Shown: in pieces, positions 35,401 to 46,639 of the stretch
How the letters are laid out: each line of letters begins with the position of its first letter
How positions within the stretch are numbered: position 1 is the stretch's first letter
Notes under the pieces: generated by a model
What the model was told of the DNA's origin: nothing
What the model saw: only the letters and a program-made list of their open reading frames with translations
The model's database searches: none
Made by a program: the position numbers and the translations under genes
Origin: Closterium sp. Naga37s-1
Taxonomy: Eukaryota > Streptophyta > Zygnematophyceae > Desmidiales > Closteriaceae
NCBI GenBank assembly: GCA_947471745.1
Contig: CANJKZ010000920.1
Coordinates: 301,243 to 365,242, forward strand
DNA length: 64,000 nt
Direction: 5' to 3'

Positions 35401-38400
35401 ATGTCGACTAACAGTGTTTGAGTAAGGTGGTGTTGATCAGATCAGGGTTTGCTTGCGTGGATTTCTGAGTGAGTCAGGACTTGATTGAGTAAGGTGAAGT
35501 TGAAAACATGTCGACCCACCGGCTGCGCAACGTGTCGTTCCATCGCATCCCAGGGACCCCCGTCACGGGGCAACACGTGCTGGACTGAAATCCTTCCCAC
35601 TCTTCTCCTGTGATTGCAAATTGCAGGCGTGGAATTGGCTCAACTGGACGACGAGGAGGAGGAAGAGGAAGACGGCATGTCGACCCACCGCCTGCGCAAC
35701 GTGGCATTCCTGCGCATCCCAGGGACGCCCGTGACGGGGCAGCGAGTGCTGAGTTCCAACTAAACATCGCCCATTGCCTCACCCTCTGCTCCCCTTCCAC
35801 AGGTGTGGAGTCGGCTCAAATGGACGAGGAGGAGGAGGAAGAAGACGGCATGTCGACCCACCGGCTGCGCAACGTGGCGTTCCTTCGCATCCTCGGGACG
35901 CCCGTGACAAGGCAGCGCGTGCTGGACTCAAATCCTCCCCTCTCCACTCTTCTCCTGTGTTTGCAAATTGCAGGCGTGGAGTCGGCTCAAATGGACGAGG
36001 AGGAGGAGGAAGACGAAGGCATGTCGACCCACCGGCTGCGCAACGTGGCATTCCTGCGCATCCCCGGGACCCCCGTCACGGGGCAGCGCGTCCTGGACTT
36101 TGAGCGCCAGCTGGCGTGTGTGTCGCGCGACGGGCTGTGGGCGGTGAACTCGACGCCAAGGTGGATGCCGTGGGACCTCAACCCGCTGACTGTTGCTCGC
36201 CAGCCCAACTACCGCTCCTGCGACCTGCTCTTTGCCAAGAGGTGCGGTTCAGTGCGGTGTGGTCCAGTGTGGTATGGTAGTCTGGTATGGTGTGGTACAG
36301 CGCGGTACAGTGCGATGGTTAGCGGTACACTTTAGGGGTTCATCCCAATGCTGGCGTGCGTGTCCCGCGACGGGCTGTGGGCGGTGAACTCGACGCCAAG
36401 GTGGATGCCGTGGGACCTCAATCCGCTGAGTATTGATCGCCAGCCCAACTACCGCTCCTGCGACCTGCTCTTCGCCAAGAGGTGCGGTGTTGTCCAGTGT
36501 GGTACGGTATGGTCTGGTATGGTGTGGTACAATGCGGTGGTGACTGTGCTGGACTTTGAGCGCCAGCTGGCGTGTGTGTCGCGCCATTTGACCCTCCCAC
36601 TACATTTATCCCTCGTGCCTTGTATCGTTCCACCTCCCCAACCCTTCGTGTCTCGCTGTCCTGTTCAGAAAGGGCGGTGTGTTTGGGGCAGCAGCGGAGT
36701 GGGCACCCCTCCCGCCCCCACCGCTGCCCATTTCCCCACCCATTCCACTGCACTATAAGCCGATTTCCAAACCGCCTCAAAACAACACGAATGCTTCCTG
36801 CTCCGTCTGTCCCCCTTCCCAACCTCCCACCTGCCCAACCCTCCCCTGTTTGTCCTGTCCTATCTCAGGAAGGGCGGTGTGTTTGGGGCAGCAGCGGAGC
36901 GGGCACGGAGGTTGCCCAACGCAAGAGCAGCATGGCGGGTGCGGCGGGAGCTGCTGTACCAGTGGCGCCCCGCCAGCCCCCTCCGTTGCCCCTTCCAGCA
37001 GTTCGACCGCGCGGGGTTCTGCCGTGCTTTGAGGGGGCGCAACGTGGTGGTGGTGGGGGATGCGTTTAGTCTCGACTGGCACGACGCGCTGGTCAACCAC
37101 CTTGTCACTGCGGGGACTAAGAACAGGGCAGGGCAGCTGGGCGATGCCTGGTAAGTCAGTCCTGAGGCGCCTCAAGAAGGAGTGGGTGTGAGGGGGCGCA
37201 ACGTGGTGGTGGTGGGGGATGCGTTTAGTCTCGACTGGCATGATGCTCTGCTCAACCACTTGATCACTGCCCAGACCAAGCACAGGGCAGGGCAGCTGGG
37301 CGATGCCCGGTGGGTTCTGGCGGGGCTATGGGGAGTATTAAGCTTTTATGAGGGGTGCTGGGGGTTGCCTGGTGAGTCTGGGTTGCATTGCATATGTACA
37401 CCCGTGGGTTTCAGGGTTTGCAGTGCGGTATGGGCAAGGGATCAGCAGCACAGCAGCATCTTGGGTTTGAATGGATCATTGCTCAAAAGGTCACATGCAT
37501 TTTTCTCTCCCCACTCACCCACCAGGGCCAACGTCACAGAAGGGGCCTGCTTTGAAAGGGGACACCGCCTCTGCACCGACGTCCCACTCATTCCCCCCTC
37601 CACCCCCACCGCTGCTGCTGCTGCTGCTGCTTCTGCTGACTCCTCAACTCTTGATGACCCAGACTCTGATCCCGCCACTGCTAGTGCTACTGGTGTCGGT
37701 GGCTTCACTGCTGGTGGTTCGGCTGCTGCTGCTGCTGCCGCTGCTGGTGCTGGCGGTGGTGGTGGTGGAATGGGTGTTGGGGTTTCTGGTCGTCGTTCTC
37801 GCTTTGGGGCTGCTGCTGATGCATCTGAGGAGGACACAGGGGGAGAGGATGGGCAGGACAGGGGTGAAGAGGAGGGTGCAAGGGGGAGGCAGGCGAGTGG
37901 CGACGCGGGTGTGGGTGGACTCAGAAGTGGGTTTCAGAGGAAGGGCTGGGGACGAGGCAGAGGGCTGGCTGGGAGAGTGAGGTCTGGCGACTGGGAGGCG
38001 GACAAGAGGAGTGGGGAGGCTGGCGGACTGGGAAGCAGAGAAAGGAGTGAAAGTGGGGAGGGCGAAGAAGCAGAGCCAACGGGGTTTACTAGAGTGGAGG
38101 AGGAAGGGGAGGAAGGGGGAGTGGGAAGTGGGGGTGGCCGAGCAGCGAGGGCCGGGAGGAAGAGGAGGGCAGTCGGTAGGCAGGGGGTTGGCGGAGATGT
38201 GCTAAACCAAGGGCTTAGCAAAGAGGGCAGTGGTGCGAGTCAGCCCCTTAACAGCAAGGAGGGAGGGGGTGGTGTGGTGGTGAGGAGGAGGAGGATGGCG
38301 GGGTTCAATCTGCGGGTAGTGCTGAACGCCTTTGCAGCACCGGACACGGGGCGGCCCACGCGGCTCAACAACCGCTGGCTCAAGCGCCTCAAGAAGTGGA

Positions 38401-41400
38401 AAACCAACATCCTGGTGCTCTCCCGCACCCCGGCCTTTGGTGACAGTGAGTGGGGGGAGGGAGGGGGGTGATGGGGGGGAGGAGGGTTCTCTGTTGCGAC
38501 TACCGTGGCAGGTCTTTAACCTTTCAAGCGCCTCAAGAAGTGGAAGACCGGCATCCTCGTGCTCTCCTGCACCTCCACCTTCGGCGACAGTGGGGATGTG
38601 GGTTCTCTTCTCTTCGTCGTCGAGTTTCAGACATGTCTCAGTGCAGCGCGCTGGGGATGTGGGTTCTCTTCTCTTCGTCGTCGAGTTTCAGACATGTCTC
38701 AGTGCAGCGCGCTGGGGATGTGGGTTCTCTTCTCTTCGTCGTCGAGTTTCAGACATGTCTCAGTGCAGCGCGCTGTGGATGTGGGTTCTCTTCTCGTCGT
38801 CGAGTTTCAGACATGTCTCAGTGCAGCGCTCTGGGGATGTGGGTTCTCTTCTCTTCGTCGTCGCCGCATCCAGCAGAGGAGGATGAGATGTTTCGTGAGA
38901 ATGTATCTCCTGAGGCCTATGTTGTTGGATGCAGGAGGTTAGGGATAGATACCAGTGAGGGACCTGACCTGTATCTGCACATGCTTGTTATCCGTGCTGG
39001 CACAACGAACGAACATCCGTCCTAATGTTTCTCCCTGTCCTTCTTTTCTCTTCTCCAGAGGAGCTGATGCTGCAGGAGGTGCAAGACACCCTCGAAGCCG
39101 TAAGAGACCGGTACCCGGACATGCTTGTCAACTGATGGCCACGTGTAATGAGGGTATTTTTGAGACGTCTCAAAAATACCCTCATTACACGTGTTTTGAG
39201 ACGTCTCAAAAATACCCAGACACGCTTGTCATCTGATGGCCTGTCCCCCTTGCCTTGCCCTTATTGATTTCCCAAATCTTCCAGAGGAGCTGATGCTGCA
39301 GGAGGTGCAAGACACCCTCGAAGCCATAAGAGACCGGTACCCGGACATGCTTGTCATCTGATGGCCTATCCCCCTTGCCTTGCCCCTATTTCCCAAATCT
39401 TTCAAAGGAGTTGATACTGCAGGAGGTGCGAGATACCCTGGACACCCTAAGAGACCTGTACCCAGACATGCTCGTCATCTGATGGCCTGTCCCCCTTGCC
39501 TTGCCCCTATAATCCAAATTCTTCAGAGGAGCTGATGCTGCAGGAAGTGAGGGACACGCTAGAAGCTGTGAGGGACCTGTACCCGGACATGCTTGTCATC
39601 TGGCTCAGTGCGGTGGGCGGCCATCCCAGCTGCCAGCACTTCACCCGCCCATACCACTTAGTCCCTTTCTCCCTTGCCCATACGCTTCCCCTCCTCCTTC
39701 AGAGGAGCTGATGCTGCAGGAGGTGCGAGATATCCTAGAAGCAGTGAGGGACCTGTACCCGGACATGCTTGTCATCTCATGGCCTGTCACCCTTGCCTTG
39801 CCCCTATCTCCCCATGCAATGCAAACAGAGGAGCTGATGCTACAGGAAGTGCGAGATACCCTCGAGGCAGTGAGGGACCTGTATCCGGACATGCTTGTCA
39901 TCTGGCGCAGCGCGGTGGGCGGCCATCCCAGCTGTCAGCACTTCACACGCCCGCTCAGGACCCGCCCCGCCCTGCTGGCCGCCAAGGGGAAGATTCCCGA
40001 CGCGTGGCTCCGGCATGCCGAGATGAACGCTGCCATCAGACCGCTGCTCAAGGTGTGTGATTGCTCTAGGCGTGCTTTAGTTTAGTTTACGTGCATGCCC
40101 GGCCCGCCCCACCACTGCCTGCCTTGCTGCTGCTGCTGCAGGTGGCGCTGGTGCTGGTGCTGCTGTGGTTGGTGCCCCCGCTTCTGACCTCTGCCCTCTC
40201 TCAACCCCCCTCCCCCTCCCCAAACCACACAGGAGTACGGGGCAGTGTACATGGACGTGGACTCGCCCACCTCCCTTACTAAGTCCTGACCTCTGTCTTC
40301 TCTCACCCGCTCACCCCCCCCCCCACCCCCCCAGGAGTACGGGGCAGTGTACATGGACGTGGATTCGCCCACCTCCCTTCGCCCCGACGGGCATCACGAG
40401 CGCATGGACGGCAGCATCAACTGCCACCACTACTGCATGCCCGGCCCGCTCGACCACTGGGTGTCTCTCTTCCACAACCTGCTGCTGCTGCTCGACCAAC
40501 ACTCCCCCCTGACCGCCCTCCCTGCTGCTGCTGCTGCTTCTGCTGCTGCTTCTGCTGGTGCTGCTGGTGCTGCTGGTGGTGTTGGTGGTGGTGGCGGTGC
40601 TGCTGGTGTTGGTGGTGGCGACGGTTTGTCTAGTTCTGGTTTCGGTGGTGCTGCCGGTGCTTCTGGGTCTAGTGCTGCTGCTGCTGGTGGGGTGCCAGCG
40701 GTGAAGGTGAGTGGGGTGGTGGGGGAGGGGGGAGTGGTGGTGGAAGAGGAGGATCTCTCTGACGTACCCAGAGGAGGGAGGTGGCGCAGCAAGGGGGACA
40801 TAGAGGAGGAGGAGAGGGGGAGGGAGGATGGAGGAGGAGGTATGGTGGGGGTAGGCGGTTCGGAAGGGTTTGAGGGAGCAGGGATTGTGGGAGGGGGGAT
40901 GGGAGTGGGAGGAGGGTTGGGTGAGGGGCAAGTGGAAGGGAGTGGTGGAGATGGGCGTGGAGGGGTGGAGAGCTCTCAAGAGGCAGATGCGGCCGGTGCA
41001 GGACCAGGGACTGTTGGTGCTGATGGTGCTGCTGCGGCTGCGTCTGCTGCTGATGGTGGTTCGGAAGGGGGGCCTGGGAGTGGTGAAGCAACAGGAGGGG
41101 TTGGAGGGGCGGGAGGAGGAACAACAGCTGCAGGTGCTGCAGAAAAGGAGGCGACAGCTTCTTCCGATGCTGGTGCTGCTGGCTCTGCCACTGCTGCCAT
41201 GACCATCACTCCTGCTGCTGCTGCTGCTGCTGCTGGCACTGCCAGTGGTGGCGAAGGTGCAAGTGTTGGAGTGGGAGCGGGTAAAGAAGCAGCCACAGCC
41301 ACTGCCACTGCCGCTGCAGCTGCGGCTGCTACTCCTGCCACTGCTGCTCCTGTTTTGGAGCGTAAGTGACTCCTTGAGTTGCCCCCTCCTGTCTTGTTGC

Positions 41401-44400
41401 TTTGCATTTGCCAGCCAACTTGTTACGATGCACCCTTCACGTCCCCCTCACACCCCCCTCTTCTCCCCACTTCACCCCTCTTACCTCCACGTCACTCCTC
41501 TTCACCCCTCTTCCCTCCCTTTCCTCCACCCTCTCCAGCCTGCACCAACTTCTCGGCGTGCATCCCAGGGACGCGCATTCGGGGCGAAGCAGCAGTGGCG
41601 GAGGCGCAGCAGGAGGTGGCGTGTGTGGCGGAGGATGGCAAGTGGGTGCGCTTCAACACGCCCCGCTGGCTGCCCTGGTCCCGCGACCCCCACACCAACC
41701 CACGCGCACCACATTATGGCACTTGTGATCTCATGCATGTGAACGAGTGAGTGCCTCTTTAGAGGTGCCTGAAAGGTGGACCTTTGAGGTGCATCACATG
41801 CGATCTCATGCATGCATGCCTACAAGTGAGCTGCGCGCTAGTGAGTGAGTGAGCTAGTGAGCGAGTGAGGGAGGGAGGCGCAGCAGGAGGTGGCGTGTGT
41901 GGCGGAGGATGGCAAGTGGGTGCGCTTCAACACGCCCCGCTGGCTGCCCTGGTCCCGCGACCTGCACACCAACCCGCGGGCGCCTCACTACGGCACGTGC
42001 GACTTGATGCATGTCAACGAGTGAGTGTGTGAATGAGTGGAGAGCACATGCCCTGCCCTGATCTCACGGCCCCCACACTAACCCGCGCGCGCCGCTCTAC
42101 GGCACGTGCGACTTAATGCATGTCCACGAGTGAGTGCCACTAGAGGTCTGAACTGAATGCCTCTTCTGTTGATGTCTGCTTTTGAGGTGCCTCAAAAGTA
42201 GGCACCGCACTACGGCACGTGCGACTTAATGCATGTCCACGAGTGAGTGCCGTGCCACTAGAGGTCTGAACTGAATGCCTCTTAGTGCCGTGCCACTAGA
42301 GGTCTGAACTGAATGCCTCTTAGTGCCGTGCCACTAGAGGTCTGAACTGAATGCCTCTTAGTGCCGTGCCACTAGAGGTCTGAACTGAATGCCTCTTAGT
42401 GCCGTGCCACTAGAGGTCTGAACTGAATGCCTCTTAGTGCCGTGCCACTAGAGGTCTGAACTGAATGCCTCTTAGTGCCGTGCCACTAGAGGTCTGAACT
42501 GAATGCCTCTTAGTGCCGTGCCACTAGAGGTCTGAACTGAATGCCTCTTGGTGCCGTGCCACTAGAGGTCTGAACTGAATGCCTCTTGTGTTGATGTCTG
42601 TGCATGGGTTCAACCTACTATTCCTTCCTGTCCTCCCTCTTCCTGCTTCCTACTCTCTCCTTCCATCTCTCCTCTCTTGTCTCCACCTCCCCACCTCCCA
42701 GCCTCCCCAACTCCCCCAACACCTTCATTCTTCCCGCTGGCAGGACCGGGGGCAAGGGCAAGTTTCATAAGAATCATTTTGGGACATCTCAAAATACTTC
42801 TTCGCAGCAAGGCCTCCGCAGCCCACCTGTCCTCTCTTGACAGTTCCAACTCCCCCAACACCCTCATGCTTCCCGCCGTCAGGACCGGGGGCAAGGGCAA
42901 GTTTCATAAGAATCCGGGCGACCAGGAGTGGCATGTGCGGCCAGAGCTCAAGTACCAGTGGATGGCCAACTGTTTCTGCCCACCGTTCATGGGGTTCAAC
43001 CGTCTCTTCCTCCTCCCATCCCATCTCCCTCATCCTCCCCTCCTTCCGTTTCTCCTCTCGTGTCCCCACCTCCCCACCGCCCCAACCTCCTACCTCCAAC
43101 CCCTTTTCCTTTTCTGCTGACAGGACCGGCGGTAAGGGCATGTACGGGTATGCAGCGGACAAGTTTCGGAAGAATCCGGGCGACCGGGAGTGGCACATGC
43201 GGCCAGAGCTGAAGTACCAGTGGAAGGCCAACCGCTTCCGCCCGCCGTTCATGGGGTTCAACCGTCTCTTCCTCCGCCCCCTTCCCATCTCCCTCGTCCT
43301 TCTCTCTCCTTCCTTTTCTCCTCTCGTGTCCCTGCCCCACCTCCCTGCCTCCCCAACCCCCACATTCCCAACACCTGCAATCTCCCCGTTGTCAGGACCG
43401 GTGGCAAGGGCATGTACGGGTATGCAGCGGACAAGTTTCGGAAGAATCCGGGCGATCGGGAGTGGCACGTGCGGGCGGCGCTCAAGTACCAGTGGAAGGC
43501 CAGCCGCTTCTGCCCGCCCTTCATGGGGTTCAACCGGCACAAGTTCTGTGCGGCGGTGGGGCGGCGTAATGTTCTGTTTGTGGGGGATACGACTCAGCTG
43601 GCGCTGCACGACGTGTTTCTCAACCATGTCACCACCATCGCCACTCAGAAGGAGATTGGGGATATCGCCGACGCCTGGTGAGGCTTGGGGGAGGTGCTGT
43701 CCATGCAGTGGGGGCTGGGCTGGGGTGCCTGCTAGTGGGGGTTTGGGATGCCTGCCGATGGGGCGGCGCAGCGTGCTGTTTGTGGGGGACACGACTCAGC
43801 TGGCGCTGCACGACGTGTTTCTCAACCATGTCACCACCATCGCCACTCAGAAGGAGATTGGGGATATCGCCGACGCCTGGTGAGGCTTGGGGGAGGTGCT
43901 GTCCATGCAGTGGGGGCTGGGCTGGGGTGCCTGCTAGTGGGGGTTTGGGATGCCTGCCGATGGGGCGGCGCAGCGTGCTGTTTGTGGGGGACACGACTCA
44001 GCTGGCGCTGCACGACGTGTTTCTCAACCACGTCACCAACATCGCCACTCAGAAGGAGATTGGGGATATCGCTGATGCCTGGTGAGGGAAGGGTGTGTTG
44101 TGCGGTGGCAGTTGGGAATGCCTTTTGGTGGTCGGGGTTGGGAGTGCATGCTGATGGGATTTGGGTGGTGATAGTGAAAATCCTCAAAGGCCCTCATGTG
44201 CTTCCCCACCACAGCTCGACAGCCAACAACCAGCCAGCGGTGCTGCAACTGATGAGCCTGACCCAAATGCCCTCATCCCTGCTGCTCTCTAATCTCCCAT
44301 CCCCATCCCGTTCTCCTCTCCCCCTCCCAATGGCAGGACGGCGCCCAACAACCAGCCGGCTTGTGCCACCAACAACCCCCACGTGGTGTGCTCCGACATC

Positions 44401-46270
44401 GTCCCAGGGGGCTTCACCTTCCGTGTCGCCCACAACAACCTGCTCACGCCGGATACGCCGGGAGGAGGGGCGTTCAACCAGCGGTGGCTGGGGCACCTGC
44501 GCAAATGGAACGTGTCAATTGTGGTTCTCAACAAGGGCTTTGAGCACCGCCCCAGTGAGTGCTGGGTGAAGGGGAGATGGCTGGGGGAACAGTGGTTGGG
44601 GGGACTGTGGCTGGGGACCGACTCTCCTGGGGGGGGAAGCGTTCAACCAGCGGCAGGTGGGGCACCTGCGGCAGTGGAACGTGTCCATTGTGGTTCTCAA
44701 CAATGGCTTTGAGCACCGTCCCAGTGAGTGCTGCTGCTTCAAGGTGACTTTTGAGTCGACTCAAAAGTCATCTGCTTCTTCAAGGGCAGGGACACAGTGG
44801 CTGGTGTTAGAATTGAACCGATGGTTTGATTAGGAATCACAAGGGTATACATAGTTGGAGCCAGGGAAGGGGGGGGGCGCTGGTTACCTAGCCAACATTA
44901 TTGCCCCCCACCAATAAGTTGGGTTAGGGAATTATTGGGGGGTCCCATTAATGTTGGCCAAAGTTGGGCCAACCTTATTGGGGGGCCAATAATCTCCCAA
45001 CCCAACCTTGGGGGCCAAATAATTGGGCCAAGGTTTGGGTTCCAACCCCCAACAAGGGTTAACCCTAGTTGTGCACCCAAACATATTTTGGGTGCCTATC
45101 TCTATCCTCGTAGGATCAATGCAGGATACAAAGGAGTAGTATAATCTAACAGCTGGGCTGGCAGTGGTTGGGAGGGCAGTGGTGAAGGGGACATAGTGAT
45201 TGGGGGACGCAGTGGTTGGGGGAGGGGCGTTCAACCAGCGGTGGCTGGGCACCTGCGGCAGTGGAACGTGTCGATCGAGGTTCTCAACAAAGGCTTCGAG
45301 TGGCGGCCGAGTGAGTGCTGCTTCGTTAAGGACAGGGACACAGTTACCGGGGGGGGCGGTGGTTGGGGGAACAGCGGTTGGGTTGGGGTTGCAATTAACC
45401 TGCGCTACCTGGGGGACCTGGGGTAGCTGGACACTGTGGAACGTGCTGGACAGTGATTGTCAAGTCAACTGACAGATATTATCAGCCTAGTGAGCTTTCA
45501 AACAGAAGTCTGTTTATCGATCATCATCCTTCACTAATCCTTTCATCTCCAACCATTCCCGTGACTATTTGTCTCCCCCCACCACTCCTCCCCCCCCACC
45601 CCCCCCACCCTCCCTCCCTTCCCCCCGCCTTTTTTTCTTCCCTGCCAGCCCCGGTGTATCTCAAGACGCTTCGTCAGACGCTCACAAAATTCCGCCAGGT
45701 GGCACCTGACACGCTGCTGATTTGGCGATCCACGTGGCGCGGCCATGAGGGCTGTGAGAATGCCACGGAGCCGCTGGCAGCGCCACCCGATAATGCCACC
45801 CGGGCTGGTCCATGGGCATTTGTACTGGAGCAGAATGAGGCAGTGCGGGATTTGATTCGGGTGAGTTGGATCTCACAGGTACCGTAAGTGAATTTTGTGC
45901 TCCTAGAATGTCGTGTCCTCTCTTGGCACTGCTTTCAAGTTTGAATTCAATGTTTGGTCAGAAACTGCCTCATGGTAGTTTGGGGAAATTTTACATTATC
46001 GAAATATTTTTGAAGTGAGTTACCCTTTTTTTGTTTCCCTCGCCCCCCCCCCCCCTCCTGCAGGAATTTGGTGGTGTGTTCATGAATCTGGATTTTTCCT
46101 TGTCGATGCGACCGGATGGGCACCTACGACAACTGAATGGGCTCACAGATTGCTACTACTACTGCTTGCCTGGTCCTGTTGACCATTTCATGCGGCTTCT
46201 TTACAACTACCTCCTCATCCTCGATAGCAAAGGGCCAATTTCATCGGCTCAAGGAGGGTCTAAAACATAG
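32442..46270 (+). CDS. Type II membrane protein with two PC-esterase (TBL-like) domains, both lacking catalytic residues
   Basis: Twelve exons (32442-32662, 33600-35209, 35974-36241, 36869-37150, 37526-38445, 39829-40052, 40335-41361, 41539-41746, 43396-43677, 44337-44554, 45649-45860, 46064-46270) keep frame for 1,892 residues. An N-terminal anchor (VALVVIWLLGMIIWNSGII, residues 55-73) precedes a Gly-rich then Glu/Lys-rich stem. Domain 1 has RNVVVVGDAFSLDW, DMLVIWRSAVGGHPSC and SINCHHYCMPGPLDHW. Domain 2 has RNVLFVGDTTQLALHDVF, TLLIWRSTWRGHEGC and LTDCYYYCLPGPVDHF. These match PC-esterase/trichome-birefringence-like blocks, where GDS and DxxH supply Ser, Asp and His. Here GDS is GDA and GDT, and DxxH is NxxH (residues 1204-1207) and DxxY (1853-1856). 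A lumenal Golgi protein that binds rather than acetylates cell-wall glycans is plausible but inferred. Confidence 0.82.
32600..33170 (+). repeat. Five tandem copies of the signal-anchor segment
   Basis: The block encoding VIWLLGMIIWNSGIIR with GTGATCTGGCTGCTGGGA recurs near 32615, 32725, 32848, 32970 and 33115. Several copies end in AG|GTACG donors. Splicing from the first copy (32662) to 33600 restores frame; the others are alternative anchors or decayed. Confidence 0.8.
33273..33590 (+). repeat. 31-bp polypyrimidine minisatellite next to an acceptor
   Basis: About ten copies of a 31-bp unit containing GACTGAATGCACGTCTTCTT then CCTTTCCCTT. The array ends just before the acceptor CACTGCAG|C at 33599/33600, so the polypyrimidine tract of intron 1 has been multiplied. 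Confidence 0.85.
35210..36020 (+). repeat. Tandem copies around esterase-like gene exons 2/3
   Basis: The end of exon 2 (codons for YYSVKTAQR plus donor) recurs at about 35300-35360. The start of exon 3 (GVESAQMDEEEE then STHRLRNVAF) occurs at about 35628, 35802 and 35974, with a further fragment at 35510. Only the 35974 copy continues into the full exon. Confidence 0.8.
36348..36700 (+). repeat. Extra copy of the 3' part of exon 3 and of the exon 4 start
   Basis: The ACVSRDGLWAVNSTPRWMPW block of exon 3 is repeated at 36355-36482 with a donor-like end. The exon 4 start (GGGCGGTGTGTTTGGGGCAG) appears at 36671-36690 before the real one at 36869. Confidence 0.75.
37161..37320 (+). repeat. Copy of the GDA block after a palindrome
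   Basis: CCTGAGGCGCCTCAAG (37161-37176, core TGAGGCGCCTCA) follows exon 4. After it the RGRNVVVVGDAFSLDWHDAL block of exon 4 is repeated (37188-37310). Confidence 0.8.
38592..38870 (+). repeat. 61-bp tandem array in intron 5
   Basis: About 4.5 copies of a 61-bp unit starting GGGGATGTGGGTTCTCTTCT. It follows a partial copy of the exon 5 end (codons for LKKWKTGILVL) at 38527-38590. Confidence 0.85.
39059..39905 (+). repeat. Six tandem copies of the exon encoding ELMLQEVRDTLEAVRDLYPD
   Basis: Copies begin at about 39059, 39285, 39408, 39527, 39703 and 39829. Each has a pyrimidine tract, CAG or AAG acceptor and about 75 bp of near-identical coding sequence ending in CGGACATGCTTGTCATCTG. Copies 4 and 6 read on into WxSAVGGHPSCQHF. 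Only copy 6 extends through to a donor that keeps frame. Confidence 0.88.
39140..39211. repeat. 54-bp perfect palindrome plus an adjacent second core
   Basis: 39140-39193 is a perfect palindrome with 27-bp arms centred on GAGACGTCTC. The next 18 bases, TTTTGAGACGTCTCAAAA (39194-39211), are another perfect core. The block separates copies 1 and 2 of the repeated exon. Confidence 0.93.
42134..42590 (+). repeat. 38-bp minisatellite starting at a splice donor
   Basis: About nine to ten copies of a 38-bp unit (GTGCCGTGCCACTAGAGGTC...) follow repeated exon ends encoding HVHE with GAGTGAGTGCC donors. A palindrome, CTTTTGAGGTGCCTCAAAAG with one mismatched centre pair (42179-42198), lies before the array. 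Confidence 0.88.
42700..43260 (+). repeat. Partial copies of esterase-like exon 9
   Basis: Exon 9 start (acceptor CAG|GACCGG then GGCAAGGGCA) occurs at about 42744, 42885, 43125 and 43396. ATTTTGGGACATCTCAAAAT (42776-42795) sits between the first two copies. Copies diverge by substitutions and lengths. Confidence 0.83.
43678..44090 (+). repeat. Tandem copies of the GDT block of exon 9
   Basis: The 3' half of exon 9 (VLFVGDTTQLALHDVF to IADAW and the GTGAGG donor) is repeated at about 43760-43880 and 43970-44085, with 183-to-210-bp spacing and high identity. Confidence 0.85.
44745..44770. repeat. 26-bp perfect palindrome
   Basis: Centred on GAGTCGACTC with TGACTTTT arms. It lies between two copies of CTGCTTC(TT)CAAGG sequence that follows the exon 10 end. 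Confidence 0.9.
44805..45151. mobile_element. Solo-LTR-like insertion with 5-bp target duplication
   Basis: Starts TGTTAGA and ends TCTAACA, 347 bp, flanked by GCTGG on both sides (44800-44804 and 45152-45156). The TG...CA ends and 5-bp duplication are typical of a copia-type solo LTR. It is unrelated by eye to the two copia LTR pairs upstream. It lies in intron 10 of the esterase-like gene and contains GGGGGCC/CCAACATT-type inverted segments. Confidence 0.8.
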
Positions 46271-46639
46271 CAGGGCTAGGCTTCTTGACATAATGAAGAA
46301 GTTTTTGTGTATCTTTAAAACGCGTGACTTTTTAATATGAGTTGGTGGGTGGGCTTGTACAATACCGAACAATCCGCCGACGAATACACGGTATCTTGTT
46401 TGGTCGTGGACTTGAAAAGGGGCGCGAAGGCAACTTCCCACCAATCAAATTCCACCATCGTGATGCTGCTTTCTTGACGATCCTGCCGTTCGTGCTATTG
46501 CAAGGCCTGTTGGACGGCCTCGATTGCGAGATCTCTGAGCTGAGTCCCACTCATATTTCTGGACCGATCCATCCACATGTGTGGTTTCTTCTAGCGCATC
46601 TCTATCGTCCACGATTTCCGCATCGACGGCTGTGTGCAG
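46271..46639. other. 3' flank of the esterase-like gene
   Basis: Presumed 3' UTR and downstream sequence up to a MITE. No coding exon recognised. Confidence 0.4.

Noticed and set aside
42247..42586. CRISPR-like array of regular repeats
   Set aside because: The 38-bp units are contiguous without unique spacers and lie in a eukaryotic intron. It is a minisatellite.
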